From assembly GCF_000972495.1 (NCBI RefSeq), contig NZ_LATM01000036.1, positions 1-40,161 on the forward strand: a DNA stretch of 40,161 nucleotides, read 5' to 3'. This stretch comes from Hymenobacter terrenus. GTDB lineage: Bacteria; Bacteroidota; Bacteroidia; Cytophagales; Hymenobacteraceae. Shown here piece by piece: positions 22,507 through 31,405 of the stretch. The notes under the pieces were generated by a model. It was not told the DNA's origin. It saw nothing but the letters and a program-made list of their open reading frames with translations, and ran no database searches. Positions within the stretch are counted from its first letter, which is position 1, and each line of letters begins with the position of its first letter. Made by a program: the position numbers and the translations under genes.

Positions 22507-22511
22507 CCGCC

Positions 22512-23279
22512 ATGACTCCTTCGTCCAACCCGCCCACCATCGTCTTCCTCCACGGCTTTGCCGAAAGCCGCGAGGTGTGGACCGATTTCATCCGCCCTTT
22601 TCCCGACGACTACCGGCTGCTGACGCCCAACCTGCCCGGTCACGGCACCAATCTGGCGCCCGTGCCCGACTTCTCGATGGAGGCCCAGGCGCGCCAGGTT
22701 ATCGACTACCTCAACCAGAAAGGCTGCCCCGAGCCCGTGCTGCTGGTGTGCCACAGCATGGGCGGTTACGTGGCGTTGGCCCTGGCTGAGCGCTGGCCCC
22801 AGCGGGTGGCAGGCCTGGCCCTTATCAGTTCCACGGCCCTGCCCGACACCGACGAAAAGCGCCAGAACCGCGAAAAAAATATCAGCTTCGTGGAGCGCCA
22901 CGGCGTGGCCAAGTTCATGGAGTCGTTCGTGCGCCCACTGTTTGCGCCCGTCAACCGCGACAAGCTGACCGACGCGCGCGGCCTGCTGGAGGAAATTGGC
23001 AAGGCCACGCCCGAGGTCACCATCACTGGGGCGCTGCGCGGCATGGCTGCCCGCCCCGAGCGCACCCAAGTGCTCAGCAACGCCAAATTTCCGGTGCTGA
23101 TGGTGGCTGGCAAACACGACGTGGCCGTGCATTTCGAGGACGCCGTGCGCCAGGCTGCCCTACCCGCTGAAGGCCACGCGCTATTTCTGGAAAGCAGCGG
23201 GCATTTGGCATACTTGGAGCAACCCGAGGAAACGCGCCGCGCCGTGCTGGCGTTGGCCGAGGCAGTGTTTGGGCGGTAG
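22512..23279 (+). CDS. Alpha/beta hydrolase
   Basis: 255 residues with the classical fold: oxyanion motif VFLHGFAES (11-19), LPGHGTN, nucleophile Ser82 in CHSMGGYVAL, Asp203 in VAGKHDVAV and His231 in SSGHLAYLEQPEE. The cap region (about 110-180) is helical. No signal peptide, so cytoplasmic. The closest groups are the esterase/peroxidase-like and MenH-like hydrolases, but the substrate cannot be read from sequence. It is a single-gene unit with a promoter box just before the ATG and a terminator 28 bp after the stop. Confidence 0.9.
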   Translation: MTPSSNPPTIVFLHGFAESREVWTDFIRPFPDDYRLLTPNLPGHGTNLAPVPDFSMEAQARQVIDYLNQKGCPEPVLLVCHSMGGYVALALAERWPQRVAGLALISSTALPDTDEKRQNREKNISFVERHGVAKFMESFVRPLFAPVNRDKLTDARGLLEEIGKATPEVTITGALRGMAARPERTQVLSNAKFPVLMVAGKHDVAVHFEDAVRQAALPAEGHALFLESSGHLAYLEQPEETRRAVLALAEAVFGR

Positions 23280-23306
23280 TAGCAACCGATAAAAAGGTTA
23301 ATACAA

Positions 23307-23340
23307 AAACGCCCGGCTTCCGCAAGGAAGCCGGGCGTTT
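23307..23340. terminator. Bidirectional terminator with GCAA tetraloop
   Basis: A 15-bp perfect stem AAACGCCCGGCTTCC / GGAAGCCGGGCGTTT closed by GCAA. Serves the hydrolase gene and the convergent small membrane protein gene. Confidence 0.85.
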
Positions 23341-23369
23341 GTTTCAAGGCAATCAGTTCTTATGGCTGT

Positions 23370-23783
23370 TTAAGCCATGCGGGCGTGGCGAGTTCCGGCA
23401 CTCGAAATGGTATGGCCGTTGCTTGCTTCACGGGTTTGGGCGTACCAGTCGGTGAGGAAGTATACCAGCAGAAACACGATACCAGCGCCTGCGAACAGGT
23501 TACGGGCAGTTTCGTTGTCGTTGGCAAAGCCAAACAGCCAGGGCGAGGCAATTAATACCAGCCCGCTCACTAGTTCCAGCTTGCCATGAACTGGGAAGGG
23601 AATGACGCGCATAGCGCCCAGCGGCATGTTGGTGAGGAGCGAAATAACAAGGTAGCCGGCCGCTAGCACGTAGCACACGGTGGCATAAGTGCCTTGTAGG
23701 TTGAACAGGCTAGGAGCAAGGGCGAAAAAAGCGCAAGTACCGTAGTCAAGTACCCCGTGCAGGGTGGGTGATATGGCTTTCAT
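23370..23783 (-). CDS. Small SPW-like membrane protein
   Basis: 137 residues with four hydrophobic segments: LDYGTCAFFALAPSLF, VCYVLAAGYLVISLLT, KLELVSGLVLIASPWLFGF and NLFAGAGIVFLLVYFLTDW. The SPW triplet in the third segment and the layout resemble SPW-repeat membrane proteins of unknown function. Inner membrane; single gene; the hydrophilic last 25 residues (TREASNGHTISSAG) lie outside the membrane. No function can be assigned. Confidence 0.75.
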   Translation of the reverse strand: MKAISPTLHGVLDYGTCAFFALAPSLFNLQGTYATVCYVLAAGYLVISLLTNMPLGAMRVIPFPVHGKLELVSGLVLIASPWLFGFANDNETARNLFAGAGIVFLLVYFLTDWYAQTREASNGHTISSAGTRHARMA

Positions 23784-23857
23784 AACTATCGAAAAATTAA
23801 ATGGTGGAAGGATACCTGTGATTACGGCACTTGTCCACGAAATGATATAGTCGAGCT

Positions 23858-23949
23858 ATGAAAAAAACATTGTACTCACGCCTGTTTTTGGTGAGTAGAA
23901 GCCTACTATTAAGTATGGTTAGCGCTAGCCTATCAGCCTTCGCGGTGGG
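23858..23949 (+). pseudogene. Possible orphan signal-peptide fragment
   Basis: An ATG at 23858 opens MKKTLYSRLFLVSRSLLLSM and SASLSAFAVGYTASC, which reads as a good Sec signal peptide. The frame then runs antisense through the 3' end of the M48 gene to 24076, where it cannot be a real protein. It may be the 5' end of a gene cut off by the neighbour, or chance. Confidence 0.25.
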
Positions 23950-26040
23950 CTACACAGCCTCCTGCAAGCGTAGCAGCACACCCAAATTTTTAAAGTACAG
24001 TCGGCGCAACTGCTCCTCGGCCCGGCTGGACACGCGTACAAAGGTCCCAATCCACAAGTTACTGAGGAGGGCATGACTCGGCATCACCCGGTCCTGTAAT
24101 ACGAAAGCCGCTAGGTTAGCGTAGGTATCCAGGTGGGCCAGCGGTAGCATGAGCACCGTTTTGGCCGTTTCCAGAGTCATATCAAGCAGGGTCCGCAGCT
24201 GTTCGAATTCGGCAACATAACGCGTTAGGTCGGCTTGGCTAATCGTTTCCTGCTGCTGAATCTGGTAAACCAAGTGGCTGGTTTCCAAGTCCACCTTCCG
24301 GGCCATCTCGTAAGCGCGCTGAATGCCAAACTGGAAGCGGTAACGGGCCAGCCATTCTTCACGCTGCGCGGCCGGCGCCGACGCAAAGAGGTAGTGGTAG
24401 AGCAACGCCGTTTGGCGGTCAAATAGCTCGCATTCGGTGCGGTACAGCTCGTTTTCCTGCTCCAGGCGGGCGGCAACGGTGGCCGCTTCGGCCGCTGGGT
24501 AGCGGCTGCCGCTCACGATGAATGTCGTGTCCTTGGTGTGGCCTCGCTGGAACAGCGCCAGCTTTTGCAAATCGGCTTGCCGTACGGTATGAGCGGCAGT
24601 GCGGGCCTTTAGCTCGGGGCCGAAAAGGGCGGCTCGGGCCTCCGCCAGCGTGCCGGGCGGCAGGACCGTAGTGTCGGCTAAGTCGGCTAGCTTATCAGGG
24701 TCGAGGGTGGTGATGATACGGTATTCATAGGTGTCGCCGTACATCGGGTGGTAGGTCATTTCGTTGCGCTCGGCGGCCAGAAATGCTTCTATCTCGGCGG
24801 CGGGGCGCACTTCGGGTGCTTGGGCGGGCGCAAACTCCGGGTAGAGCTTACGGGTAACCGCCCGGCGCAGCTCCACGGCATTATCGAACAGCAGCCAGGC
24901 CGACCGCTCGTCGGTGGGGCCGGGCACGGGGCGGGCCTGGGCCTGCTGCTCGCGCAGGTAGTCGGCTGGGTGGCTGGCGTACATTTCCACCACGTTCACC
25001 TCATCGGGCCGAAACAGGCGGCGTGGCTCGCCGGGCGCGGCCGGGGCGGGGGCTTCCCGTTTGGCCAGGTTTTCGGCGAGATAAATGCTTTGGTGATAAA
25101 ATACGTCGTCGGTGGCCAGCTTATGGTCCAGGGCCACGCTCAGTTGGCTGGTAGCCATGCTTAGCGCGTCGTTCACGGGAGCTAGCTGGTATAGCACCTG
25201 GCACATGGCATCGGAGCCGGCCAGGCGCACGGCCACCCGGTCGGCCTGAAATTCCATTTCGCGCGAGAGCGACGCGTGCACCAAATGAATACCCTGATAA
25301 GCCAGCTGCAGCAGCTTGCGTACCACCCATACGATGCCGGAAAGTATCCAGGCCAGCCACGATATGCGTAAGTCGGAGCGCCGCCAGTTCTCAAGCACTT
25401 CATCCCACTTGTCGCGCTGAAACACCATATCGTGAATCATGCCCGAGAGCGTATGCACGTAGGAGCCCAGCTTCATGCTGCGTTGGGCAAAGTGCCCGAA
25501 CTCGTGCGCCAACACCGCCTTAAACTCCGTCAGGTTCAGACCGTTTACCAGCCCCAGGCCGATAAGCAGATTTTTATCAGTGGGCAAAAACAGGCTGCGC
25601 AATGTGCTATCATAGCTCACCGAGGCGTTTACTTCCGAGCTGAGGTAGATGTGCTTGGGCATGGGCGCGCCCGCCTCCTGGCATAGCTGCCGCACAAAGG
25701 CAAACAGAGTAGGCTGCTCCTCGGGCTTCAGGCGCAGTTGGTCGTTGGGCGCGGCCCAACGCTTCTTGAACAAAAATTTCAGTAAAAACACTGGCAGCAT
25801 GGTCAGGGCGAGCACCACCGCCAATTGCGCCAGCACCAGCCTGCCCGAATAACTTTCGAACCGGAACAGTGCCGCATGCTCGACCAGTAGCACCGCGCCC
25901 GTCAGCAACAGCCCGTAGAGCCCAATGAACACAATGATGCTGGCTAGCATTGTGGCGACTAGCAGCGTATACCGGCCGTGGGGCTTGGTGTAGCCAACGG
26001 GCACGTCGGTGGGGCTGGGAGGGTAAAGGGCGGGTGTCAT
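23950..26040 (-). CDS. M48-family membrane metalloprotease
   Basis: 696 residues. Two membrane segments near the N-terminus (about 25-53 and 67-91), then the zinc site HEFGH at 179-183 in VLAHEFGHFAQRSMK, a third hydrophobic stretch (WLAWILSGIVWVVRKLLQL) and the third zinc ligand in EMEFQADRVAVRLAG. This is the Ste24/HtpX-like M48 plan. The C-terminal 350 residues are charged, helical and typical of the long Bacteroidota M48 proteins; the region with YHPMYGDTYEYRI is of unknown role. Expected to act on membrane or stress-damaged proteins at the inner membrane. Single-gene unit. Start at MTPALYPPSPTDVP. Confidence 0.9.
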   Translation of the reverse strand: MTPALYPPSPTDVPVGYTKPHGRYTLLVATMLASIIVFIGLYGLLLTGAVLLVEHAALFRFESYSGRLVLAQLAVVLALTMLPVFLLKFLFKKRWAAPNDQLRLKPEEQPTLFAFVRQLCQEAGAPMPKHIYLSSEVNASVSYDSTLRSLFLPTDKNLLIGLGLVNGLNLTEFKAVLAHEFGHFAQRSMKLGSYVHTLSGMIHDMVFQRDKWDEVLENWRRSDLRISWLAWILSGIVWVVRKLLQLAYQGIHLVHASLSREMEFQADRVAVRLAGSDAMCQVLYQLAPVNDALSMATSQLSVALDHKLATDDVFYHQSIYLAENLAKREAPAPAAPGEPRRLFRPDEVNVVEMYASHPADYLREQQAQARPVPGPTDERSAWLLFDNAVELRRAVTRKLYPEFAPAQAPEVRPAAEIEAFLAAERNEMTYHPMYGDTYEYRIITTLDPDKLADLADTTVLPPGTLAEARAALFGPELKARTAAHTVRQADLQKLALFQRGHTKDTTFIVSGSRYPAAEAATVAARLEQENELYRTECELFDRQTALLYHYLFASAPAAQREEWLARYRFQFGIQRAYEMARKVDLETSHLVYQIQQQETISQADLTRYVAEFEQLRTLLDMTLETAKTVLMLPLAHLDTYANLAAFVLQDRVMPSHALLSNLWIGTFVRVSSRAEEQLRRLYFKNLGVLLRLQEAV

Positions 26041-26601
26041 AAGGTAAGCAACCGGGCTTGGTTTTGGGGGAGAGTATTGTTTCTCTCTAGCAAGCTACTA
26101 CTCAGTGCGAAATTCTTTTCAGCCGCCTATAGCGCTATTAGACAAGCTGGCCAGTTGGTCGACCGAAAAGTCAGGTGATTAGCGGGCTTGCCGCAAGAAT
26201 TCGCGCACTTGTAAGAGCTGCCTTGCTTTTGGGCTGTTGTTAAAATTTAGAACAGCATTTTGTGAACATCAAGGTATTGACAGCAGGCTTGTAGCTCAAC
26301 CATTGGTCTTGGTAGTCGCGCTCGCGGCTACCGTTGCAGCCACTGCTACTGCTGCGTCCATTGTCCGCGGAGCCCACGGCAGCGTTTACTCCAACTGGTG
26401 CCACAACCGTCATTGGTATACCCGCCGCGGCATTCGCTTCAAAAACACGACCACGGTCAACTACCGCCCATGCGCAAGTAGCTGGCGGCCGGGCCTCGTT
26501 TTGTGTTGCAGAAACCGCAGTTTGTGTAGTTCCGGCTTTGCGTGGCTGCTGGACCTTTGTAGAGTAAGAAAGTTACTTTTATTTCTCTCAACAAACACAT
26601 T
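26041..26601. other. Divergent intergenic region, no supported gene
   Basis: 561 bp between the M48 and aldo/keto reductase genes. A startless minus-strand frame (about 26580-26250) and two plus-strand frames overlap here; they are Ala/Thr-rich or basic and resemble no family. GACCTTTG at about 26552 is one base off a -7 box for the reductase gene. Could hide a decayed gene. Confidence 0.4.
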
Positions 26602-27582
26602 ATGAGCACCATCAAAAGGGTAGCCTTGGGTAGCCAGGGCCTGGAAGTGCCTATCGAAGGCTTAGGCTGCATGGGTATGACAACCCTGGCCGGCATGAAC
26701 GTGTACGGAACTGCCGATGAGGCAGAAAGCATTGCCACCATTCACCGAGCCCGGGAGCTGGGGGTCGACCTGCTGGACACTGCCGACTTGTACGGGCCGA
26801 TGCTGAACGAGCGCCTAGTGGGCAAAGCCATTGCGGGGCAGCGCCAGCACTACCTGCTCGCCTCCAAGTTTGGTTATGAGATTGACGATAACGAAACCCT
26901 GACCTGGAATTTTAACGGCCGGCCGGAGTACGTGCACAAAGCCGTGGAACGCTCCCTGCAAAACCTGGGCACCGATTACCTCGACCTGTATTACCTGCAC
27001 CGGCTCGACCCCAACACCCCAATCGAAGACACGGTGGGCGCGATGAGCCGCCTCGTAGAGGAAGGCAAAGTTCGCTACATCGGCTTGTCCGAGGTTTCGG
27101 CCGATATCCTGCGTCGGGCGCATCTCGTGCACCCCATCACGGCCCTGCAAACCGAATATTCCCTGTTCGACCGCCGTGCCGAAGAGGAAGAAATCCTGCA
27201 AACGGTGCGGGAGCTAGGCATTGGTTTCGTGGCCTACTCGCCCCTGGGCCGCGGCTTTTTGTCGGGTGATATCAAAACGCCCGACGACTTTGAGGCTACC
27301 GATGTTCGGCGCCAATTGCCGCGCTACCAAGGCGAGAATTTCTACCAAAATCTGGCTTTGGTGGAGAGAATTCAGGCCCTGGCGGGGGCTAAAGGTGTTT
27401 CTCCGGCCCAACTGGCGTTGGCCTGGGTATTGGCCCAGGGTGTGGTGGCCATTCCGGGTACCAAGCGCCGCAAATACCTGGAGCAAAACGTGGCCGCTGC
27501 CAGCCTCACCCTAAGCCCCGCCGAGCTGGCCGAGCTGGAAGCCATCATGCCAGTGGGCAGCACGGCCGGCGCCGCGTATTAA
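26602..27582 (+). CDS. Aldo/keto reductase
   Basis: 326 residues, NADPH-dependent reduction of aldehydes or ketones expected; cytoplasmic. The catalytic tetrad is Asp59 and Tyr64 (LLDTADLYG), Lys89 (LLASKFGYE) and His133 (LYYLHRLDP). GLGCMGMT near the N-terminus, KVRYIGLSEVS, YSPLGRGFLSG and the cofactor-tail segment IPGTKRRKYLEQNVAA are typical of the YghZ/YakC-like group of about 330 residues. The following gene, 71 bp downstream, encodes an AraC regulator, which may control it. The physiological substrate is unknown. Confidence 0.93.
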   Translation: MSTIKRVALGSQGLEVPIEGLGCMGMTTLAGMNVYGTADEAESIATIHRARELGVDLLDTADLYGPMLNERLVGKAIAGQRQHYLLASKFGYEIDDNETLTWNFNGRPEYVHKAVERSLQNLGTDYLDLYYLHRLDPNTPIEDTVGAMSRLVEEGKVRYIGLSEVSADILRRAHLVHPITALQTEYSLFDRRAEEEEILQTVRELGIGFVAYSPLGRGFLSGDIKTPDDFEATDVRRQLPRYQGENFYQNLALVERIQALAGAKGVSPAQLALAWVLAQGVVAIPGTKRRKYLEQNVAAASLTLSPAELAELEAIMPVGSTAGAAY

Positions 27583-27594
27583 CCGACGTAGCTA

Positions 27595-27645
27595 TTGGGT
27601 TTGGGTTTTGGCTGTAATCGAGCCAAAGCCCAAACCCAACTATTT
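27595..27645 (+). terminator. Terminator between the reductase and AraC genes
   Basis: A 19-bp stem TTGGGTTTGGGTTTTGGCT with AGCCAAAGCCCAAACCCAA (one G-T pair), loop of 7, then CTATTTTTACT. It ends 8 bp before the next ATG, so the AraC gene depends on read-through or a promoter inside the hairpin. Confidence 0.7.
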
Positions 27646-27653
27646 TTACTTGA

Positions 27654-28586
27654 ATGAAACATCCCGCCAAAGAATTCCGCGTGCTGGCTACCGTGACGGA
27701 CTACACCCGGTTTTTCGGCCTGCCCTCTCCTACGCATCCGCTGCTCACGCTCATCGACCTAGCCGAGGCCACGAAGTCTGCTAAGGAGCAGAACCTTCCC
27801 CCATTGACAACTCCAGTGGTGCAGCAGTTCTATAGCGTTGCGCTGAAGCGCGGCCTAAAGGGACCACTGTATTATGGGCACCAGCCCTATGACTTCAGCG
27901 AGGGAGTGTTGTTTTTTCTGGCACCGGGCCAGGTCTTTGCAGCGGCCAAATCATTGGACACATCAGAGCTGAGCGGTTGGCTGCTGGTGTTCCATCCCGA
28001 CTTATTGAACCGGTACCCGTTGGGGAAAAAGATAGCGAGCTACGGTTTTTTCGCCTACCAAGTGCACGAAGCCCTGCACCTGTCGGCCCAGGAGGAAAGC
28101 GTGCTCGATAGCCTGTTGCATGGCATTCGGACCGAAGCGGAGCAGCCCATTGATGCCTTCAGCCAGGATGTACTCATTTCGCAGCTGGAGGTGCTGCTCA
28201 ACTACGCCAACCGCTTCTATCATCGGCAGTTTCTAACCCGGCGCACAGCCGAGCACGACCTGCTCAGCCGGTTCGAGGAACTACTGAACGCTTACTTTGC
28301 TGAGCAGGAAGACCGGCCCCTGCCCACGGTGCAGCACTTTGCCGACGCACTACACGTCTCGCCGGCTTACCTCAGCGATATGCTGCGTACGCTGACGGGG
28401 CAAAGTACACAGCAGCACATTCACCACGCCCTCATCGAAAAAGCCAAGCGCTTGCTGCTGAGTACTTCTCTGTCCATCAACGAGACAGCATTTCAGCTCG
28501 GTTTCGAGTACCCGCAGTATTTCACCCGGCTATTCAAAAGCAAGACCGGCCTGACGCCCGCCGCGTTTCGGTCATCAGCAAACTAA
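27654..28586 (+). CDS. AraC-family transcriptional regulator
   Basis: 310 residues. The N-terminal 200 form a cupin-like sensing domain (EGVLFFLAPGQVFAA). The C-terminal AraC DNA-binding domain spans about 220-305: first helix-turn-helix in VQHFADALHVSPAYLSDMLR with the STQQHIHHALIEKAKRLLL linker helix, second in SINETAFQLGFEYPQYFTRL, ending FKSKTGLTPAAFR. Such regulators usually activate a nearby gene; the aldo/keto reductase just upstream on the same strand is the likely target. The ligand is unknown. Start at MKHPAKEFRV fits the length. Confidence 0.92.
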   Translation: MKHPAKEFRVLATVTDYTRFFGLPSPTHPLLTLIDLAEATKSAKEQNLPPLTTPVVQQFYSVALKRGLKGPLYYGHQPYDFSEGVLFFLAPGQVFAAAKSLDTSELSGWLLVFHPDLLNRYPLGKKIASYGFFAYQVHEALHLSAQEESVLDSLLHGIRTEAEQPIDAFSQDVLISQLEVLLNYANRFYHRQFLTRRTAEHDLLSRFEELLNAYFAEQEDRPLPTVQHFADALHVSPAYLSDMLRTLTGQSTQQHIHHALIEKAKRLLLSTSLSINETAFQLGFEYPQYFTRLFKSKTGLTPAAFRSSAN

Positions 28587-28813
28587 AAGCGGGGCTACAA
28601 CCATGACAGTAGATTTTTGAAAGCTTACTTTGTGGTTCACATTCTAAGCCTCGTCAATGATTCAATTTTCGTCGCCAGCTTCATCCATTTATCAGGATAG
28701 TAAAAACTGCTGACCGTGAATTGAATTTAACCGGCAGGGTTTCACTAGTTGCTATACGACTTAACCTCTGCTTGTTGCTGACCATTAGTAACAAGCTGGC
28801 TTAGGATTATGAA

Positions 28814-30097
28814 TTGCTGATTTTCGTGCAGTATTATCTTTCGGGTCGTCTTTCGCAGCATTTATTATGGTTAGCCTCTCTGGCGGGGGTGGTAGGCCTG
28901 TTAGCCGCGCGGTCCTTCGTAGCTCTTGCCCCCGTGGTGGGCGTACTGGCCGTGCTGGCTAACCCACACGTGCGGCAGGACATCCCAAAGTACTTCCGCA
29001 ACGGAGCGGCCATGCGTGCTGCCGCGTTAGTAGGGTTTCTGCTGCTGAGTGGCGTTTATACCAGTGAGTGGCCCACGTGGCGCCACGAGGTATTTCGTAG
29101 CTTACCCTGGTTGGGCGTGCCCTTGGCCTTCACGCTAGCGGTGCCGCTCACCAGTTGGCAGCGGCTGACCGTGGGGGCGTTGTTCGTGTTAAGTACCTCG
29201 GCCGTGGGTTTGGCTACGTTAATTCAATACTTAATAGACCCAACGAGTGCCAACGAGGCCATCAGAATTGGGCAGAATATGCAGGCCATCACCGGCGTTT
29301 TTCACATCTCATTTGGGGTGATACTGGCGCTTGCCTTTTTTTGGGGCCTGCTGTTGCGGCACCATCCGTTAGCCAATGTCTGGTTACGGGCGGCATTCTT
29401 GGGTGCGGCGGCGGCGGCCGTGCTCACGTTGCACATATTGGCGTACCGCACCGGGCTGCTAGTGCTTTACATCGGCTTGCTAACGTATGCGGGGTGGCTG
29501 CTTACCCGGAAACATGTAGCCTTAGGCGTGGGACTGCTGCTGCTGCTGGGGCTGGGGCCCTGGCTGGCGTACCACACACTCGAATCGGTGCGGCAGCGAA
29601 CGGATGCTACTATCTGGGACGTGGAGCAGTACACGCTCGGCCACGATATAAATAACTATTCGCTAGCCCAACGGCTCGCGGCGATAGAGACGGCCCGAAC
29701 CATTATCAGCCAACACTGGCTGGTTGGTGTGGCACCCGCCGATACCCACACTGCGATGCTGGATCAGTACGCCTGGAAGGACTTCGGCCTGCGGCCCGCC
29801 AACCGTATCCAAGTCCACAACCAATACCTGAAGGCCTTGATGGGCGGCGGGCTGGTAGGGCTGGCGTTGTGGCTCGCGGTGCTGTTTTGGCCGTTGGTTC
29901 AGCCCCTGACGCGGCGTAATCCATACATCCGCTTCTTTGTCATCATTCAGGCCACTGTTATGATGGTGGCCGATGTACTGAGCCTGCAAATCGGCCTCAA
30001 CCTGTTCGTATTTGGCTATGGTTTTTTGATAGTAGCCGCGGAGTCAAAAAGCAAGGAGAAGTCGGCTGAGATTGCCTCACCGAAGCTTGCGCCCTGA
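28814..30097 (+). CDS. O-antigen ligase-like (WaaL/Wzy_C) membrane protein
   Basis: About 427 residues and some ten hydrophobic segments. The family marks are the Wzy_C region ILAYRTGLLVLYIGLLTYAG and, after a large loop, RIQVHNQYLKALMGGGLVGL with the conserved His. WaaL proteins transfer polymer from a lipid carrier to lipid A or to proteins at the inner membrane. No glycosyltransferase cluster is adjacent, so the substrate is open. The start is uncertain: upstream stops leave TTG 28814 or GTG 28826, while an ATG at 28809 is out of frame and stops after three codons. A one-base change there may have removed the original start. Confidence 0.8.
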   Translation: MLIFVQYYLSGRLSQHLLWLASLAGVVGLLAARSFVALAPVVGVLAVLANPHVRQDIPKYFRNGAAMRAAALVGFLLLSGVYTSEWPTWRHEVFRSLPWLGVPLAFTLAVPLTSWQRLTVGALFVLSTSAVGLATLIQYLIDPTSANEAIRIGQNMQAITGVFHISFGVILALAFFWGLLLRHHPLANVWLRAAFLGAAAAAVLTLHILAYRTGLLVLYIGLLTYAGWLLTRKHVALGVGLLLLLGLGPWLAYHTLESVRQRTDATIWDVEQYTLGHDINNYSLAQRLAAIETARTIISQHWLVGVAPADTHTAMLDQYAWKDFGLRPANRIQVHNQYLKALMGGGLVGLALWLAVLFWPLVQPLTRRNPYIRFFVIIQATVMMVADVLSLQIGLNLFVFGYGFLIVAAESKSKEKSAEIASPKLAP

Positions 30098-30112
30098 AGT
30101 AGCCTAGGGGCT

Positions 30113-31330
30113 TCATACCAGCCCACTCATTCGCTCAAAGCCGGTTCCGAGAATGGCAGTGTCATCGGCCTCAAGCCAGTCTTTGAGAATATTGGCATAA
30201 ATGCTGCGGAAATCGACTTGGTGACGCAGGTCGCCTTGGTCGAGGTTGACGAGGTCGGGAGCGTCGTTGATGATGCCTTTCTTCTGGAGTGCGCCGCCGG
30301 CCAGAAACACGTTATTGGCCGTACCGTGGTCGGTGCCGTTGCTGGCATTCTGGCCCACACGACGGCCAAATTCGGAGAAGACTAGCACCAGCGTGTTATT
30401 CCACTGGTCGTTTTTTTGCAAGTCATCGGCCAAAGCGGCCAGCCCATTCCCTAGGTCCGTGAAGAGGCGCTGCTGCTCCTGATGCTGCCGCACGTGCGTA
30501 TCGAAGCCGGAAAGGGCCAGGTAGTAAACCCGCGATTCTACACCGGAATTAATCAGCTCGGCAGTGGTTTTCAGGTTTTTGCCAAACTCAGAATTCGGGT
30601 AAGCCACGGCCGACTTGTAAATTTTGGACTTGTCGTACAAGTAATCGGCCGATGAAGCTGTTTCGGCCAGCGTCTTGTAGAGGTAATCTACCTGGTCGTG
30701 GTGCTCGGGCTTTGTTTCCTTGCTCACCTTAGCCAGCAGGTGGTTTTGGTTGATTTGATGAAACCGGTCGGGGTTTTTCAGCGCCAGGCCTTTGCGAATG
30801 CTGCCTTTCATAGCCAGGCTGAGGGTGTCGTCAATTTCCAAGGCGTTGTAGGGCCGTTGGCAGTCAGGGCAATTTGAGTCGAGGTAGCGGCCCAGCCAGC
30901 CGGTACTTACTACCTCGCCGGAGCCGGAACCACTCTGCCAAATGTCCATCGAGCGAAAGTGCGACCGGTCGGGATTGGGATAACCCACCGAGTTAAGCAC
31001 GGCCAAATGGCCTTGGTCATACAAGCCTTTTAGCCCCTTCAGGGCCGGGTGCAGGCCCATGTCTTTTTCCAAAGCCAGGATGCCGTCGGTTTCCTTGAGG
31101 CCGAGGGTGGGCCGGGCTTTGTAATACAGGTCATTTTTGTAGGGAATAACTGTATTCAAGCCATCATTGCCCCCACCGAGCTGCACCACAATCAGGCGGC
31201 GGGCCCCCGGCGCATCAGCCAACCGAGCCAGGCACGGCCCCCGGTCAAGGGCACGCAGGAACTTGGGCACCAGCAGCAAGGTACTGGCCAAAGCAGAGGT
31301 GCGAAGGAACTCGCGGCGGGTGGAAGCCAT
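30113..31330 (-). CDS. DUF1501 protein (Tat-exported)
   Basis: 405 residues beginning MASTRREFLRTSALASTLLL, a twin-arginine signal (RREFLR). Next IVVQLGGGNDGLNTVIPYKN, DRSHFRSMDIWQSGSGSG and LALSGFDTHVRQHQEQQRLF follow in the DUF1501 pattern, ending with LVFSEFGRRVGQNASNGTDHG and GTANNVFLAGG. DUF1501 belongs to the alkaline-phosphatase/sulfatase superfamily and is nearly always paired with DUF1800, as here, where it is the downstream gene. Substrate unknown; exported, probably periplasmic or surface. The stop lies 15 bp from that of the convergent O-antigen-ligase-like gene, with no visible terminator. Confidence 0.93.
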   Translation of the reverse strand: MASTRREFLRTSALASTLLLVPKFLRALDRGPCLARLADAPGARRLIVVQLGGGNDGLNTVIPYKNDLYYKARPTLGLKETDGILALEKDMGLHPALKGLKGLYDQGHLAVLNSVGYPNPDRSHFRSMDIWQSGSGSGEVVSTGWLGRYLDSNCPDCQRPYNALEIDDTLSLAMKGSIRKGLALKNPDRFHQINQNHLLAKVSKETKPEHHDQVDYLYKTLAETASSADYLYDKSKIYKSAVAYPNSEFGKNLKTTAELINSGVESRVYYLALSGFDTHVRQHQEQQRLFTDLGNGLAALADDLQKNDQWNNTLVLVFSEFGRRVGQNASNGTDHGTANNVFLAGGALQKKGIINDAPDLVNLDQGDLRHQVDFRSIYANILKDWLEADDTAILGTGFERMSGLV

Positions 31331-31405
31331 AGTAACTAAACTAATTGAAAAGAAGGAAATTCAATATTAAACGCTCCTCCCCGGCCGCGGAGGGGAATAG
31401 CGCCC

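Larger units (their letters stand above)
21492..22511. other. Gene-free kilobase with three palindromic elements
   Basis: No coding frame in this stretch has family resemblance. It holds a pair of inverted 39-bp palindromic sites (21812-21903), a palindrome with 14- and 25-bp perfect arm blocks (22082-22218), and a nested-stem element (22250-22435), then the promoter box of the alpha/beta hydrolase. The 21600-21800 part shows nothing. Confidence 0.6.

Noticed and set aside
26237..26605. Overlapping open frames on both strands in the M48-reductase gap
   Set aside because: Either basic or Ala/Thr-rich, no family resemblance; the minus-strand one has no start codon. Possibly a decayed gene but not supportable.
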